A DNA stretch of 64,000 nucleotides from Absidia repens (Eukaryota > Mucoromycota > Mucoromycetes > Mucorales > Cunninghamellaceae). Each line of letters starts with the position of its first letter. The stretch's first letter is position 1. The position numbers were made by a program, and so were the translations under genes. Positions 11,042-22,931 of this stretch are shown piece after piece. The notes below the pieces were generated by a model. It was not told where the DNA came from. It saw nothing but the letters and a program-made list of their open reading frames with translations, and ran no database searches. Location of the stretch: contig MCGE01000005.1 of the NCBI GenBank assembly GCA_002105175.1, positions 1,364,001 to 1,428,000 on the forward strand, given 5' to 3'.

Positions 11042-12607
11042 CTATGCTTGTTGATTCACAAAACGTATCCCGGGTCCATTCACCTTGTTCTGGTCACCAG
11101 TTGAAGAGAGTAAAGGTTGTATGACTTGGTTCACGAAGTAATCATCCGAAATTTGCATCTAAAAAGAAAGAAATAATCAATATCTTTTTCTTTGTCTAAT
11201 TCAATACACGACAAAAGCTTACATGGGAGCCAGGGCAGGTCATAAACTTGAGTTTCGCATCATGGTCCAGAAGCTGTAATCCCAATAAATCGTCTTGATA
11301 TATGACTTGATCCTTGAGCGGCCATATTTCATTGTCTTGATCCAAAGTCCAAAACCACTATAAATAAATAGCAACAATGTACCAAAAAGGAAAAAAAAAG
11401 TTAGTACTGTCGCTTTTTTTCTTTTTTTTTTTCTTTTCAGCCAAGGATTGACGTGATACATTAAGTCCAAATTTGTCCTTTTTTTCTTTTCTTTTCTTGA
11501 CTTACAGCTGACTCGGGTGGTTTTATCATGGTATCATCAGCGAATTTGATCATCACGAAAGATTCCAGACTTGCCAAATTATCGCGATAGGTCGTGTTTT
11601 GATATTTTGATTCGATTTGATTGTTGAGCCTTGGCAAAAAAATATTGTGTTCCAAATATGCTAAATTAAAAAAGAGTGAGTGAGCGATTTTATCGTTGAT
11701 ATTTTTTGTTTACCTTCGTAGTCAGATGGAGATTTAAAGTATTGGGCTTGTATCACATGGTGTTGAACATAATCTGTATAAACGCCACGTTTGACCATTG
11801 TTCGCATCAGAGTACATTTGAAGTCATGGATATTTTCACAATTTGGAATATCTGACACACCTTCATATAAAACAAAATAAACAAAAATACCATTTGCGTC
11901 AGTAACAACAATTTATTTACTTATACAAATGAAGCAGTTGTATTCTTTACCTCCATGTGGGGAGCCAAATGTGACTAAATGACGGACTTGAGGTTGATTG
12001 CATCGTTCCACATAAGCTCGCATGAATAATCCACCTTGCGAGAAGCCAACAGCATTGAATCCATTGGCAAGTTCCGGAATAGTAGCTAATTGTTCACAAG
12101 CATAGTCCACCTATCATAAAAAACATAAAGATCAAGGTCAGTCCAACTAGAATGCACATCTTCGCCTGTATGTAGTATGTGTTTACCTGATTATCAATAA
12201 CACCAAAAAACCCAGCATTTCGATCGCTATTTTCAGAGTCACCTATTTTTACGCTGTGAACAAAGATACCTGGCACATGCTGTTTTATCAGGTCAGTAAT
12301 CCTCCCCATAGAATCCGGATTACAGCAATCATCCCCCATACCATGCCACAAAACAACTACGTCATAAGGAAGATGGATTATGAGTTAGTAAAACTACTAA
12401 ATATGAGCGGGAGATTGCATGGTTATTTTTTTTGGTGAAGTCATTTTTTACCAGGTGTTTGCGCTGATCAACGGATACGTATATTTTAAAAAGCAAACAA
12501 GGGAGTTAGTCAATAAATTGTGACTCCAACATTGTTCGTATGTAATTACCTTTCACAATAACGTGAGAGTAAATAAGGATAGTCAATAACGAAAGCCATG
12601 AATACAT
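11042..12607 (-). CDS. PPT1: Palmitoyl-protein thioesterase 1
   Basis: Lysosomal/vacuolar or secreted alpha/beta hydrolase that removes fatty acyl groups from cysteine residues. Eight exons: 12550-12607, 12452-12463, 12187-12356, 11951-12110, 11714-11860, 11506-11660, 11223-11357, 11042-11158, giving 317 residues (human PPT1 306). Signal peptide MYSWLSLLTILIYSHVIVKA. The second exon is only 12 nt (frame A-Q-T-P, then V) and is needed to enter VVLWHGMGDDCC, the oxyanion-side motif. Catalytic Ser104 sits in VGFSQGG, the Asp is in FADDTMIKPPESAWF (about 225), and the His is His279 in CPGSHMQ, the same order as in characterised PPT1. Cys residues of the family (CNPDS, PNCENI, CNQP) are present. 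All seven introns have GT-AG ends and frame is kept throughout. Confidence 0.93.
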
Positions 12608-13393
12608 AATGACAACAAAAAAAATAAAAGGGAAGGGAAAGGAAAAAATTGCTCGATGGGAAACAAAAAAAGGTCAATTTAGCGGCGATTGAAAAAAGGT
12701 TTATGCTCGCTGCTGGTCCTGATGAAAATGTTTCTGTAGAAAAAATGGACAAGGGACTTGGATACACTTGCTTCAAAACAGACATTTTGTACAAATTATA
12801 CAATGTCAGATATGTATTATATACTATGTAGAATTGATACCTTTATGACAAGTGGTATTAGGCAGCGATAGTGTGTAAAGTGAGCTCACTGGGCAAATCA
12901 AGCTCATTGGTTGTGTGGTGCAGTTCAGCAAGAACATTTAAAAATAAGAAATTGGGTCTCACAAAAAAAGCTAAGGATCTTATTTTACTCAATAATAAAG
13001 CTATTAGCAAGTAATACGATAGCAAACGTGAAAAGGAATAAAAGTGTCTTTGGGTTGTTGCCTGCTTTATAAAACAAAAAGCCTTCAGTATCTGAAGCAA
13101 GTCGGTTTTGGCTGAGGGGTCGAGGAAATGGAATACGAGGACACTTATGTAAAACTATATACCTTCTAGTGTACTCTAATCGTTATACTTTTATGCATTC
13201 GTTTCTGCTTTCTATTTTATGTACCTTCACTGTCCATTTCTCATGCGTTCCCCACACCCATTTTCTAAACCCATTCAAGAAATCCTTATCACCTTTATAT
13301 TTACAATTCCAGTAAAGTACAGGACAGTAAGCAAGGCACTGGTCACGATCGATGTCGCCTCATATTTATCCTTTTTTGGCGGTGGGGGCAGCT

Positions 13394-13397
<4 letters not shown>

Positions 13398-13423
<26 letters not shown>
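13398..13423. repeat. (CA)13 microsatellite
   Basis: Thirteen CA units read directly from the sequence. Confidence 0.95.
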
Positions 13424-13424
<1 letters not shown>

Positions 13425-13489
13425 GCACTATATATACAGCGTGGACAAACTCATTCGACAAGACAAACTAAACGCATAAGCCATGTAAA

Positions 13490-14215
13490 TAAAAAGACAA
13501 GGCATATTTATTCAGACGTAGATATAAACTATGGCAGCTAAACTAAACTGGCCTAAAATTAAAATTATGACACATATTTAAAGGTGAGGCAATTAACGGT
13601 GTGAGTTCAATACCGTTGTCGCGACACCGCCTATATACTGACAGAAAACCATAAAAGCATTAAAACTGCCCAAGGAAATACCCTGAGGTGTAAGCCCTAT
13701 CAACAACACACATCAAAAATACATTACAAGGACGATATTGGAGGTAGCATAGGGGAAATTGTTGCGATCTTCTGAAGAATGATCACCACTAATTTAAAGG
13801 GACTATTGTAAAAAAGAATCTATTATATTATATACTGTACAAGATACACAAGACATGAGAAAAACTATAAATGAAAATCTTTTATTGAAGCATAACAATG
13901 ATCAACACTAACCTAAGGGCGAACAGTAAAAAGGAGTCATTTGTACATCACATGAGAGGAACTAATGGTGTGTTTTCCTTTGCAGTAAAAATAGGCATGT
14001 TTTTATTCAAGTATGGCTACAGACAATGGGCAAATTATAACTAAACTAAGCTAATGAAGGCTCCCAAAAGTCAACTAATGGTAGTCCAAAATCCTAGTTT
14101 CAAAAATGAAAGGGTTTCCCCATGCATCTTGAAATCCCTTTTCTGAATCCCCTTCTAAACTAATCCTAACATTAATCTAAGTACAACACAATCCGTAGAG
14201 CCAACAGTTGTGAGG

Positions 14216-14252
<37 letters not shown>

Positions 14253-14490
14253 TGAAGTGCAGGAAATATATATATAAAAAAAAAAATAGGGCGAAAAGAA
14301 AAATCAATGTCCAGAATTTGGAAAAGTTGTCTGTGGCCACCCACTGAAACTGCATTTTGGTTCCTTTCGATAAACCTTTTCATTTCGATGAATAAAATGC
14401 TATATTACCCACAAATAACGATGCTACTTTGTTTTCCCGTTGATATGATTATTGTGGGAGTCTACTGTACTGTACTGTACATGATATAAT
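13490..14490 (-). repeat. Dispersed element, long copy A
   Basis: Read on the minus strand. An upstream block shared with copy D (near 14480-14290, with ATATCAAC and GCATCGT) comes first. A pyrimidine tract follows (35 T, 14250-14216). Next is a body with GTACTTAGATTAATGTTAGG and the core GATGCATGGGGAAACCC then TTTCATTTTTGAAACTAGG (about 14135-14100), then TTAGCTTAGTTTAG and AATAAAAACATG near 14000. A second module ending in AATAAAAG (near 13880) and a third ending in CTGAATAAATATG (near 13520) follow. Copies B and D share the same order. No protein frame is conserved. Confidence 0.6.
14216..14250 (-). repeat. Homopolymer A35/T35
   Basis: A run of 35 A on the plus strand, T on the sense strand of element A. 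It marks the start of the transcribed-looking part of this copy. Confidence 0.9.
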
Positions 14491-14988
14491 AACATGCTGG
14501 CGGTGTCTGGGAAAAAATTGTCGGTTTGCACTATAACATTGGACTGGGCTTTGGTGCTTTTTTTAAAAAGAAAAAAGGAAAAAGGAGATCTGTTGTTGGG
14601 ATAAAATATTGAATACACGTTGAGTGTATAGTTCGATAGTATTAAAAATTGGAGGGTATCTATGATCATATAACAGAGGGTATCATTTTACAACCTTTCT
14701 CTTTATAGAAATAACCGAAAGAAATGAAAGAGCTACCTGCCCGGTCAACCAAGGCTACTGAATTTAATACATCTTCAATTATATTTGAAAAAACTTCCAT
14801 TATAAGGAGCATGGTGTCTACATTGATGACAATATATCGTATGTTCATTTCTGACCCTGGTTGACCAGCGCTATTCCTAGAATTTCTATTGAAACTCAGA
14901 TTCAAGTTGCCTGAATTTTTTTTTGGAGATCGTAAACAAAAATAATTTTTTTCCTTCTGCTTTTTATAACGCACATACATCAATCGTT

Positions 14989-15344
14989 ATGCATCCCCAA
15001 TTGATCATTCATAAACACGAAGGCTGTGAAGGAGTAATTGAAGCTTTGGACCAGTGTCATAAAGCCAATTCATTCAACAAATTCTTGGGCTTTTGCAATG
15101 ATGCTAAACGTCAAGTCGATCAATGCTTAAAGGAAGAGGTATGTGAACCATGCTTGCGAGTATTGAATCGATCTTACTAACAGACTGATTCTGTTTATTT
15201 ATTTTTTCTGGATAGTTCCTTGCACAACGGGCCGAAAACAAGGGCAAGAATGCTGAAAAACGGGCAAGAATGAAGAAAGTCTGGGATGAAATCGACGAAC
15301 CATCACCTGAATTTATCGCCAAACATACCAAGGCTGACGAATAG
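14989..15344 (+). CDS. CMC2: Twin CX9C mitochondrial protein Cmc2 (cytochrome c oxidase assembly)
   Basis: Small intermembrane-space protein that in yeast and human supports cytochrome c oxidase assembly. Two exons, 14989-15138 and 15216-15344, 92 residues. MHPQL at the start is the family hallmark. The twin motif is complete: Cys13-x9-Cys23 (CEGVIEALDQC) and Cys36-x9-Cys46 (CNDAKRQVDQC), with KFLGFC before the second pair, as in other Cmc2 proteins. The intron begins GTATGT after codon 50 and frame is kept. A charged Lys/Glu tail follows, longer than in short animal homologues. The ATG at 14989 is used because the upstream part of the frame contains no ATG. The 3' end converges with the Rrm4-like gene; AATAAA at 15535. 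Confidence 0.92.
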
Positions 15345-15836
15345 CTTCAAATAGATTTAGTATAGTATCCTTCCCCATATTCACATTGATTCTGTAGTTG
15401 AAAGTCCCCAACCCAACCCACATACACATTGTACAGATATATTGACCCCCTCCCTCCGCAAACACACATACACACACACACACGTACATTTTATTTCAAT
15501 ATTTTTATTATTATTCATATATGTATATCATATCAATAAAGACATTTGTAAACTATAGACTTGATGGATTTATATTTATTTGTGATATGGGAATTGATTG
15601 GATGGATATAGAGGTAAACTAAAGAGCAATATGAGATAGACAAGAGATGGGAATAAGGGATAGACAATAGACGGGAATAAAGGTTAAGGTAAGAGATGTT
15701 AGTAAAGGGTAGTCCATAAATAGGATATGTTGGTATAAAAATAAAATGTGTAGGGATATAGTAAAATAAATAAGTAACAATAAAGATAAGTGGGACATCT
15801 ACAACGACAATAAAACAATAGCAAACGATCTTCGCA
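15345..15836. other. Convergent 3' spacer between CMC2 and RRM4-like gene
   Basis: Contains CA-rich and TAT-rich sequence and the 3' UTRs of both genes. No gene is seen. Confidence 0.5.
15535..15540 (+). terminator. Poly(A) signal AATAAA of CMC2
   Basis: AATAAA about 190 bp after the CMC2 stop, in the 490-bp convergent spacer before the Rrm4-like gene. Confidence 0.45.
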
Positions 15837-17332
15837 CTACTTTTGCATCATTGCGTTGGCAAAATTCTGCTGTCGACTCAATGTCAAAAATGCCTTATCC
15901 ACCAAAGGTTTCAACAATTCTGTCGAATGCATTGAATAGGCCAATTGATCCAATGGTTGAGTATCCAATAGCTTGATGGTCACTTTGGATGCTTTCTTAG
16001 TGCCAGTTGCCTAAATGAGAAGACATATTGAATTTAGACCAACAGGTTTTGGATGATTTTTCTTTTTGCATTCATTTGACCCCTTCCCCTGCCCTACCCC
16101 TTCTCCCTAATTAATTTACCTTGACATAAGGAAAGAGCATATCACCCAGTTGCTGTTTCTGCTGAATAAGAGATAACCCTTTGATAGATTCCACAAATCG
16201 AGCGATGCTATAATGTTGCTCCTGTTTTTCAATGTCTTGCATATGAACCATGCCAGTGGTGGACGTGGTGGAAGTAATTGCTGCTGAAGACGTTGTGGTT
16301 GAAGAGGATGCAGTTGAATGTTGATCATTTGCTTGAATAAGGTTTGGCGTCTTCGGTGTGTGGTTGTATTGCTGTAAGGGTTTATGGCAAAGAGTAGAAA
16401 GATCCGCATGTTGCTGATAATGATGTTGTTGAGTCATCACTTCATTCAATTTGGACAATAAATAGGTTGGATTGAATAAACAAAGCGCACGACTGATCGA
16501 TCGAAGTGACATGATGTGCTCCACCCATTTATCCAGCTGGCTGATATCCTTGTCCTTGCTGATTACTTGCATGATGGCAGTTCGTATACGGGCACGTTGA
16601 AGCTGTGGTGTATGGCTGCATACAGGACCATTCGAAGCATTTTTGTCCAAAGAAGAGACGGATGGTGATGATAATGATGATGATGATGGCACTGATGCTA
16701 TAGGTGTTGCTGGTGTTGCTGCATGATAATAACGATGATCATCCTTGCCATTTTTGGCAAAATTGTTTCCCAGATACAAAGGTGGTGATAAAACTGCCCT
16801 TTTTTGTTGGTGTTGAGGAGAATGATGATGAGATTGGGCTGAGGTAGTAGGATTGGGTGTCGTAGGGGCCAAAATAGACGAAGAAGGAGAGGAGGCAAGG
16901 CGTTTTGGTTCATGGTATGCGATGATAACAGGCTTCGATAGTATATATTTCCCATTAAATTGATTCAAGGCAGCCTTAGCTTCATCAGGATGAGTGAAAC
17001 TAACGAAACCATAGCCTCGAGATTGCTTAGATCGGGGATTTTTCATGACACGGGCAGAAATGATATGTCCATAAGCACAGAAGGCACTGTACAGATCGGC
17101 GCTTTTGGCTGCTAGATCCAGATTCTTGATATAAAGGTTTGTGTAGTCAACGACATTTTTCTAAAATATAAAGGTACATGAATTAGTAAAAAAGAATGTA
17201 TACACTATATATTTCAGTGACGGATAATTTCGCACTTACTGGGTCTGATTTGTTAACTATCTGATGGATCTTGTTTGTAGGAGATGACTGATCTGGCTTG
17301 TTGGACACCAATGAGAAGATCGAGCTAGATAA

Positions 17333-17373
<41 letters not shown>

Positions 17374-18724
17374 GGTATTTTAAGTACGGTACGAAGTGAA
17401 TTCTAACTTCTTTTTTTTTTTTATAAAGAATCAACTTACAGTGATTTTTCGCCAATGTACTTGTTGTTCTAAATAATATGTATCATTTCTTCAATAAGCA
17501 TCCATCTTTTGGTATGTATATGTATATGTAGTTCACAGACACTTACCATGACCATCATTGCATTTTCAGCATGCTCTTGATTGAAATATTGAAGTAAAGC
17601 CGTGCCGTCTGAAGATGAATCTTTTTCCACAATAACCTTGCACACACGAATTGGACCAAAACATCGAAATAGATTGTAAAGGCATTCATTTGACATAGAT
17701 AGAGGGAGATGACTGATTTGGAAGATAGGAGCATTGGGAACTTGATCCATGGTTCCCTCGGGAGTGATGTATAATTGCAACCGATGACTGTTTTTCAAGA
17801 TAAGGCCATCAAACAATGTATATGCACGATCAGCTAATATAATAAACAAAAACAAGGGAGAAAGTAAGTTTCGGATATGTTTCTAAAATAAGATACACTA
17901 GCTATTGACCCAGTCTGTCTCTCCCTAAGCCTACATTTTTTCTGTCCCAACTTCCCTCTTCCTCCCTTCATCCATATAACCCCATACATCAACAAACAAT
18001 AAGGACACATGTATTTATAAAAAATAAACGTGACCCACCATGATTACTATGTAAGTCGTTTTCTTTTCACCCTTCCCCCTCTTTCACTTTCCCCCTTTTT
18101 TTGGGCACTCCCTCTCCAATCATATCCTATTCGCCCAGGTTCAGCCTATTTTATATACATATACACATTTTTTTAAATCATACCTTGCTCCTTGTTGACA
18201 AATCGGATCCAGCCAGTTGCAACATGGTCTTGATATTGGTCTTGATACTTATTGCGCTGCATCCTGTAAAGGAGAGAGGATAATCAGAAGACGGATGGTT
18301 ATCATAAAAAGTGCTTTTTTATATAAATTTTCTTGTCGCATTCTTACAATAGCGGACGGCAGGAAGATAGTAATGTATAAATGTCATTATCGGTGATGGA
18401 TTGGGGCACCTCGAAGTACAAAGTGTCAGATACCAGAAATTGACCACCAAATAAGGCAATATCAGACGACTTCGTTTGTTGGTTGTAATGCTGCATCTGA
18501 TGTGGTTCTGCATTGGTTCCACCGTTATTATTGTGGTACTGTTTATTGTAAGTAGTACCGGGTGTTGATAATGCGGCGGAAAATGGCACTGATGTTGGTG
18601 GTGAGATTGATGAGCTTGATAACGTTGATCGTGATTGGGAAGAAAGCGAATTCATTTCAGTCATTGCGGCAGATGCAGCGCCCTTTGGTTTTGGTAAATG
18701 GACTACAGTTCGTTTCACTGTCAT
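15837..18724 (-). CDS. RRM4: Rrm4-like RNA-binding protein (three RRMs and C-terminal MLLE-like domain)
   Basis: Seven coding exons: 18348-18724, 18184-18263, 17547-17833, 17440-17468 (29 nt), 17240-17324, 16120-17160, 15837-16010, giving 690 residues. RRM1 lies about 93-190 (TLYFEVPQSITDNDIYTLL, then ATGWIRFVNKEQADRAY), RRM2 about 195-275 (PIFQISHLPLSMSNECLYNL) and RRM3 about 290-375 (NLYIKNLD as RNP2, RGYGFVSF as RNP1). A long Ser/Thr/His-rich linker contains a helical block (RIRTAIMQVISKDKDISQL). The C-terminus QQKQQLGDMLFPYVK, continued by KVTIKLLDTQPLDQLAYSM, fits a PABC/MLLE fold. Three N-terminal RRMs with a terminal MLLE is the layout of Ustilago maydis Rrm4, which carries mRNAs on moving endosomes; poly(A)-binding proteins have four RRMs. 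Orthology is an inference. A 60-bp 5' UTR intron (18734-18793) is likely. Confidence 0.75.
17334..17372 (-). repeat. Homopolymer A39/T39 inside an intron
   Basis: A run of 39 A on the plus strand, within intron 4 of the Rrm4-like gene. It is T on the sense strand and sits close to the acceptor, as an over-long polypyrimidine tract. Confidence 0.9.
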
Positions 18725-19451
18725 GATAATTGGCTAAAAATACATATATCAATATCAGAAACAATTTTATAAAATGTTATTATTATTGTTTACCTGAGGA
18801 GAAGACAAAGGAAAAAAAAAAAAAAAAAGTGAAAAATAATGGAAAGAAAAGAAAGGAAATGGTCGGTGATTAAAAATAAAAATCGAAGCAATTTTATATT
18901 CATTGGGAGATTCCCCTTATTTCTCAATTGCAGAATAAGCAAGGTCAAAAAAGTGGCACGCATCTTTGTTTTTCCCTCAATGACGAGCCACCGTACTCTC
19001 GGCTACAATATGTGCTCCAATTCAGTGTAACAACTGCGACATCATCAACTGAATTTCATTTTTTTTATGCAAGTTTTTGATTTGATATATGCTTTGGTGT
19101 ACAGACTTTAGTCTCAGCATAGTTATTCATCAAACATTCAAATGCCTCATGGAAAGTTTTATGAACATTCTTTTATTATATAATTACTCATGTTTTTATC
19201 AAAAATATAACCAATCAGCTAGATAGCAATGTCTGTTTTGTCAAGCAACACATGAGTTGATCACACAAACTCAGACGGCCAATCAAATGAGAGCCAAGGT
19301 CACACGGTAAAAAGTGCCAATTCATCCATTTGTTATTTTTTCCCTTCAGTTTCCTCTCTGCATTATCTTTCTTCCCTACAACTTATATCTCTCTCTTCCT
19401 CTCTTTCTCTTTTTTTTTTCTTTTCTTTTCTTTTTCTCTTTTCTTAATATT
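18725..19451. promoter_or_regulatory. Divergent intergenic region between the RRM4-like gene and ATG1
   Basis: About 730 bp shared by two divergent genes. The last 65 bp before the ATG1 start are almost pure C/T (19388-19445), typical of fungal leaders. On the other side a 5' UTR intron of the Rrm4-like gene (18734-18793) is probable. No specific site is recognised. Confidence 0.5.
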
Positions 19452-20115
19452 ATGACAGAAAATAAGAAAAATATACCATCACAATCTTACGATACTTCTG
19501 AAAAATCGAAACAATCAGACTCCACTGTCGGTAGTTACCTTATCTGTGAAAAAATTGGTCAAGGATCATTTGCAACAGTATACAAAGCGCAGCATAAAGT
19601 AAGTACCAGCAACTTCGTTTTATTCTTCTTCTTTCTGATGTCTATTTTATTTATTTTTCGAATTCACGTAGGTCTCAGGTCATTTGGTAGCTATCAAATC
19701 CGTATTACGATCGAAACTGACCAAAAAGCTATTGGAGAATTTGGAAAGCGAAATATCCATCTTGAAGGCTATACGACATGACCACATTGTAGGACTATCA
19801 GAATGCCAGGTAATATATTCCCATATATTTATCCGATTCATAACAATATACCGACTCATCCTTTATCTTTTTCTCTTCTTTTTCATTTTATCAGAAAACT
19901 GACACTCACATACATCTTGTCATGGACTACTGTGCAATGGGTGACTTATCTCAGTACATCAAACGAAAACGAAGCAGCAAATCAACAAGGGGCACTCTTG
20001 GTGGTTTGCCAGAAAGTACCGTTCGTCATTTTTTGAAACAATTGGGTAAGACAACCTTCTTTCTGCCTGACTTGGCAGTATTCATATCACCTGTGCTATG
20101 TTATTGACTTTTATA

Positions 20116-20157
<42 letters not shown>

Positions 20158-22629
20158 TTACCAGCATCGGCACTACGATTTTTACGCTCACAAAATCTTG
20201 TCCATCGTGATATCAAACCACAGGTAAACTCGATATATTGAAACAGCAAATGATGCTTACAATTTACTGATAATTGTTGTCTTCATAGAACTTATTATTG
20301 GTCTCACCACAAAATATTGGACAACATTCAACAGAAGGACTCCCTATTCTTCAAGTAGCCGATTTTGGATTTGCTAGGTTTTTACCAAATGCAAGTATGG
20401 CCGATACATTGTGCGGCTCCCCTTTATACATGGGCCCTGAAATCTTATCCTACAAAAAATATGATGCGAAGGCTGATCTTTGGAGCGTGGGCGCCGTCTT
20501 GTATGAAATGATGACCGGTCGACCTCCCTTCCGCGCTCAAAATCATTTGGAACTACTGAAGAGGATTCAAGATAACAATGATGTGATTAGATTCCCGGAC
20601 GAAAAATCAACAGAACTATCTCCTTCGGTTGGCGATGATCTAAAGGATCTTATCCGAAAACTACTCAAGAAAGATCCTGTGGAACGTATCTCTTTTGAAG
20701 AATTCTTTGTCCATCCCGCTATCCTGGCTGTGGATCCACCAGCTCCTTCTCCAACTCCACCAGCTTCAACTTACTCCTCTTCTGCTTCCTCCTCGTCATT
20801 TTCAACGTCGCACGCTCATTCACCTCATCAAATATCAACAGCCACACCTCCTCGACCTATCTCCAAACAACGATATGATCAACCAACTACTTACGAAACC
20901 CCACCATTTGCTCAAAATTCCACTTCATCCTCCCCTTCCTCTTCACCGTATCATGATATGCGAAAGATGGTCTATGGCTCCTCATCACCAACACGACAAG
21001 CACAAACTAGACATTACAGGTACACGAAAAAAAAAACTACATATCAGCATGTATAATAAACATGCAGGTTCACTTATTCCTTTTTACTTTTATTATCAGG
21101 GATACCAACACTGAAAATACGTCACCAATACATTCGCGCCGGCGGTCAATGAAGACAGTGGAATTCAAGGAGTTTTCGCCAGACGACATGCATGAATCTG
21201 GTGCGGTGATCAAACGTTCAACTAGATACGGTGAAGAAGAGGAAGATGTCTTACAAGAATATGTCGTATTGGATAGGCGGATTATTGAAACCAACCAATT
21301 TGCTGATGGTAATATATGACCGCTGTCGTTTTCCGCAAATGATCATTTGATACTTACAACTGCTTCTTTTTCACGATTAGAAATCAATGCTTCACCACAC
21401 AGTAATGACGGCAAACGATACCCATTTCGACGGCAGTCTGCGGGACAAATATCTATACCTAGACGAAGTTCATCATCATCATCAACCTCATCTTTTGATC
21501 ATAACGGTAATGCACCAGCGTCCACTTCACCAAATACTCCACCATTTGCGGTGTCTCGGGAACGAAGAATCAGTGCCGGTGCAGCGGGCTCTGCTCTTGC
21601 CAAGGCTTTATCGATGGCAAGTGAACGACTACTCGGTACAGGTCATTCTCCACCAAGTTACAACAAGCTGCAACAAACAATGATTGGGTCTCCTCGTGGG
21701 TTTTTGATGATGGATGGTCAAGTTGGAAATGGTGGTGGTGGTAATAGTCCTTTTGGGGAAATCGAATCTAATGCCGTTGCTACTGGTGATGATGAATATG
21801 GTGATGGCAAAACAATGGCAATGATCGAAAAGGCGGCATGTATGGGTCATGCGGTGGCAAAATTTGCCGATTCCAAATTTGAACTATTGGTCAGCGGTCG
21901 TGGTGGCATTGGGGTGGCTAGTGAACCCACATTGGCAGCGGAGGCTTTGGTATTACATCTCAAGGCACTAGAGTTACTGGAACTTGGTTTCGAAATGGCA
22001 AAGAAATATTGGCATGGACGGCGTACCTCTTCTGATATGCAAATGGAACAGCAGCAACATCACAACGAAGGCTTCGCTTCCAAATCTGTCGCCATACGAT
22101 TGAATGATGCAGTGCAATGGATGCGGGAACGATTTAACGAATGTTTGGATCGTGCATCTTTTGAAAAATCAAAATGCGAACATGTTGATAACACGACGGA
22201 TTTGTCTTCTAGCAACAACCCTTGTGTGGAAAAACTACTTTATGACAGGGCACTTGAAATGGTAAAGGACAAAGAAGTATATATCATTATTATATCCATA
22301 GTATACTAATTACTTCAAATGTTTTATATTTATTTTATGCATAAATAGAGCCGTGCAGCTGCAGTACATGAGCTGGTTGGTGAAAACATTGCAGAGGTAA
22401 GATATCGACAAATTCCCCCTCCAAAGCTAGACTACTGACACCTTTTTATCATAGTGCGAACAAGATTATAGAACAGCTATATGGATGCTCCAAGCGATTT
22501 TGGAAGTACGTAACAACAAGGAAATGACAATCGAAGAGGATGACCGAAAAATTATCAATCGATGTAAGTACTAACTGGTGGTAATGATGAGACCAAATAT
22601 CAATGCCATTAGTTATGATATAGCCTGAC

Positions 22630-22670
<41 letters not shown>

Positions 22671-22795
22671 GAAATTTAGTTATTGATTCTATCCAACAAC
22701 GTATATCTGTATTAAGAAAAAAGATACTGGATCAAAAAGAACCTAATTTTCCCTATCATGGCACTATTCAAACATACCTTACGGAACAACGGTGA
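19452..22795 (+). CDS. ATG1: Autophagy-initiating serine/threonine kinase Atg1
   Basis: Kinase that starts autophagosome formation with Atg13/Atg17. Ten exons: 19452-19598, 19672-19809, 19895-20045, 20165-20223, 20289-21019, 21100-21308, 21381-22261, 22349-22396, 22455-22563, 22680-22795, 862 residues. Kinase domain from about residue 28: [12 protein letters not shown] (Gly loop), VAIKSVL (Lys), [13 protein letters not shown] (catalytic loop, about 157-170), [10 protein letters not shown], then [25 protein letters not shown] sequence and the family region [19 protein letters not shown] identify Atg1 rather than another kinase. I chose the donor after GCACTTGAAATG so that this conserved block stays uninterrupted; using a later donor would insert four residues. 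Middle region is Ser/Pro-rich; the C-terminal helical part (about 570-862) corresponds to the Atg13-binding domain. Introns 3 and 9 carry T runs of 39 and 36. AATAAA at 22926. Confidence 0.94.
20118..20156 (+). repeat. Homopolymer T39 in ATG1 intron 3
   Basis: Thirty-nine T just before the acceptor of the intron ending at 20164. Confidence 0.9.
22631..22666 (+). repeat. Homopolymer T36 in ATG1 intron 9
   Basis: Thirty-six T just before the acceptor of the last ATG1 intron. Confidence 0.9.
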
Positions 22796-22925
22796 AATCT
22801 GACACACCAACTTCCCCAATCCCCTTCTTGTAGATTTTGTGTACACTGTTCTCCCATTTGTAGATATTATTCAGCCTTTTTTTTTATATATATCTTCCTA
22901 TCTACCCTCTCTTACTAGTTTTTTT

Positions 22926-22931
22926 AATAAA
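22926..22931 (+). terminator. Poly(A) signal AATAAA of ATG1
   Basis: AATAAA 131 bp after the ATG1 stop codon. Confidence 0.45.

Larger units (their letters stand above)
12608..14988. other. Long intergenic region with a dispersed repeat
   Basis: 2.4 kb between the divergent PPT1 and CMC2 start codons. The left part (12608-13390) shows nothing recognisable. A (CA)n microsatellite sits at 13398-13423, and the long copy A of the dispersed element covers about 13490-14490. CMC2's leader is T-rich. Confidence 0.5.

Noticed and set aside
16116..16409. Second minus-strand frame overlapping the Rrm4-like gene
   Set aside because: Shadow of the large exon 16120-17160 in another frame, Gln/Leu-rich from trinucleotide repeats.
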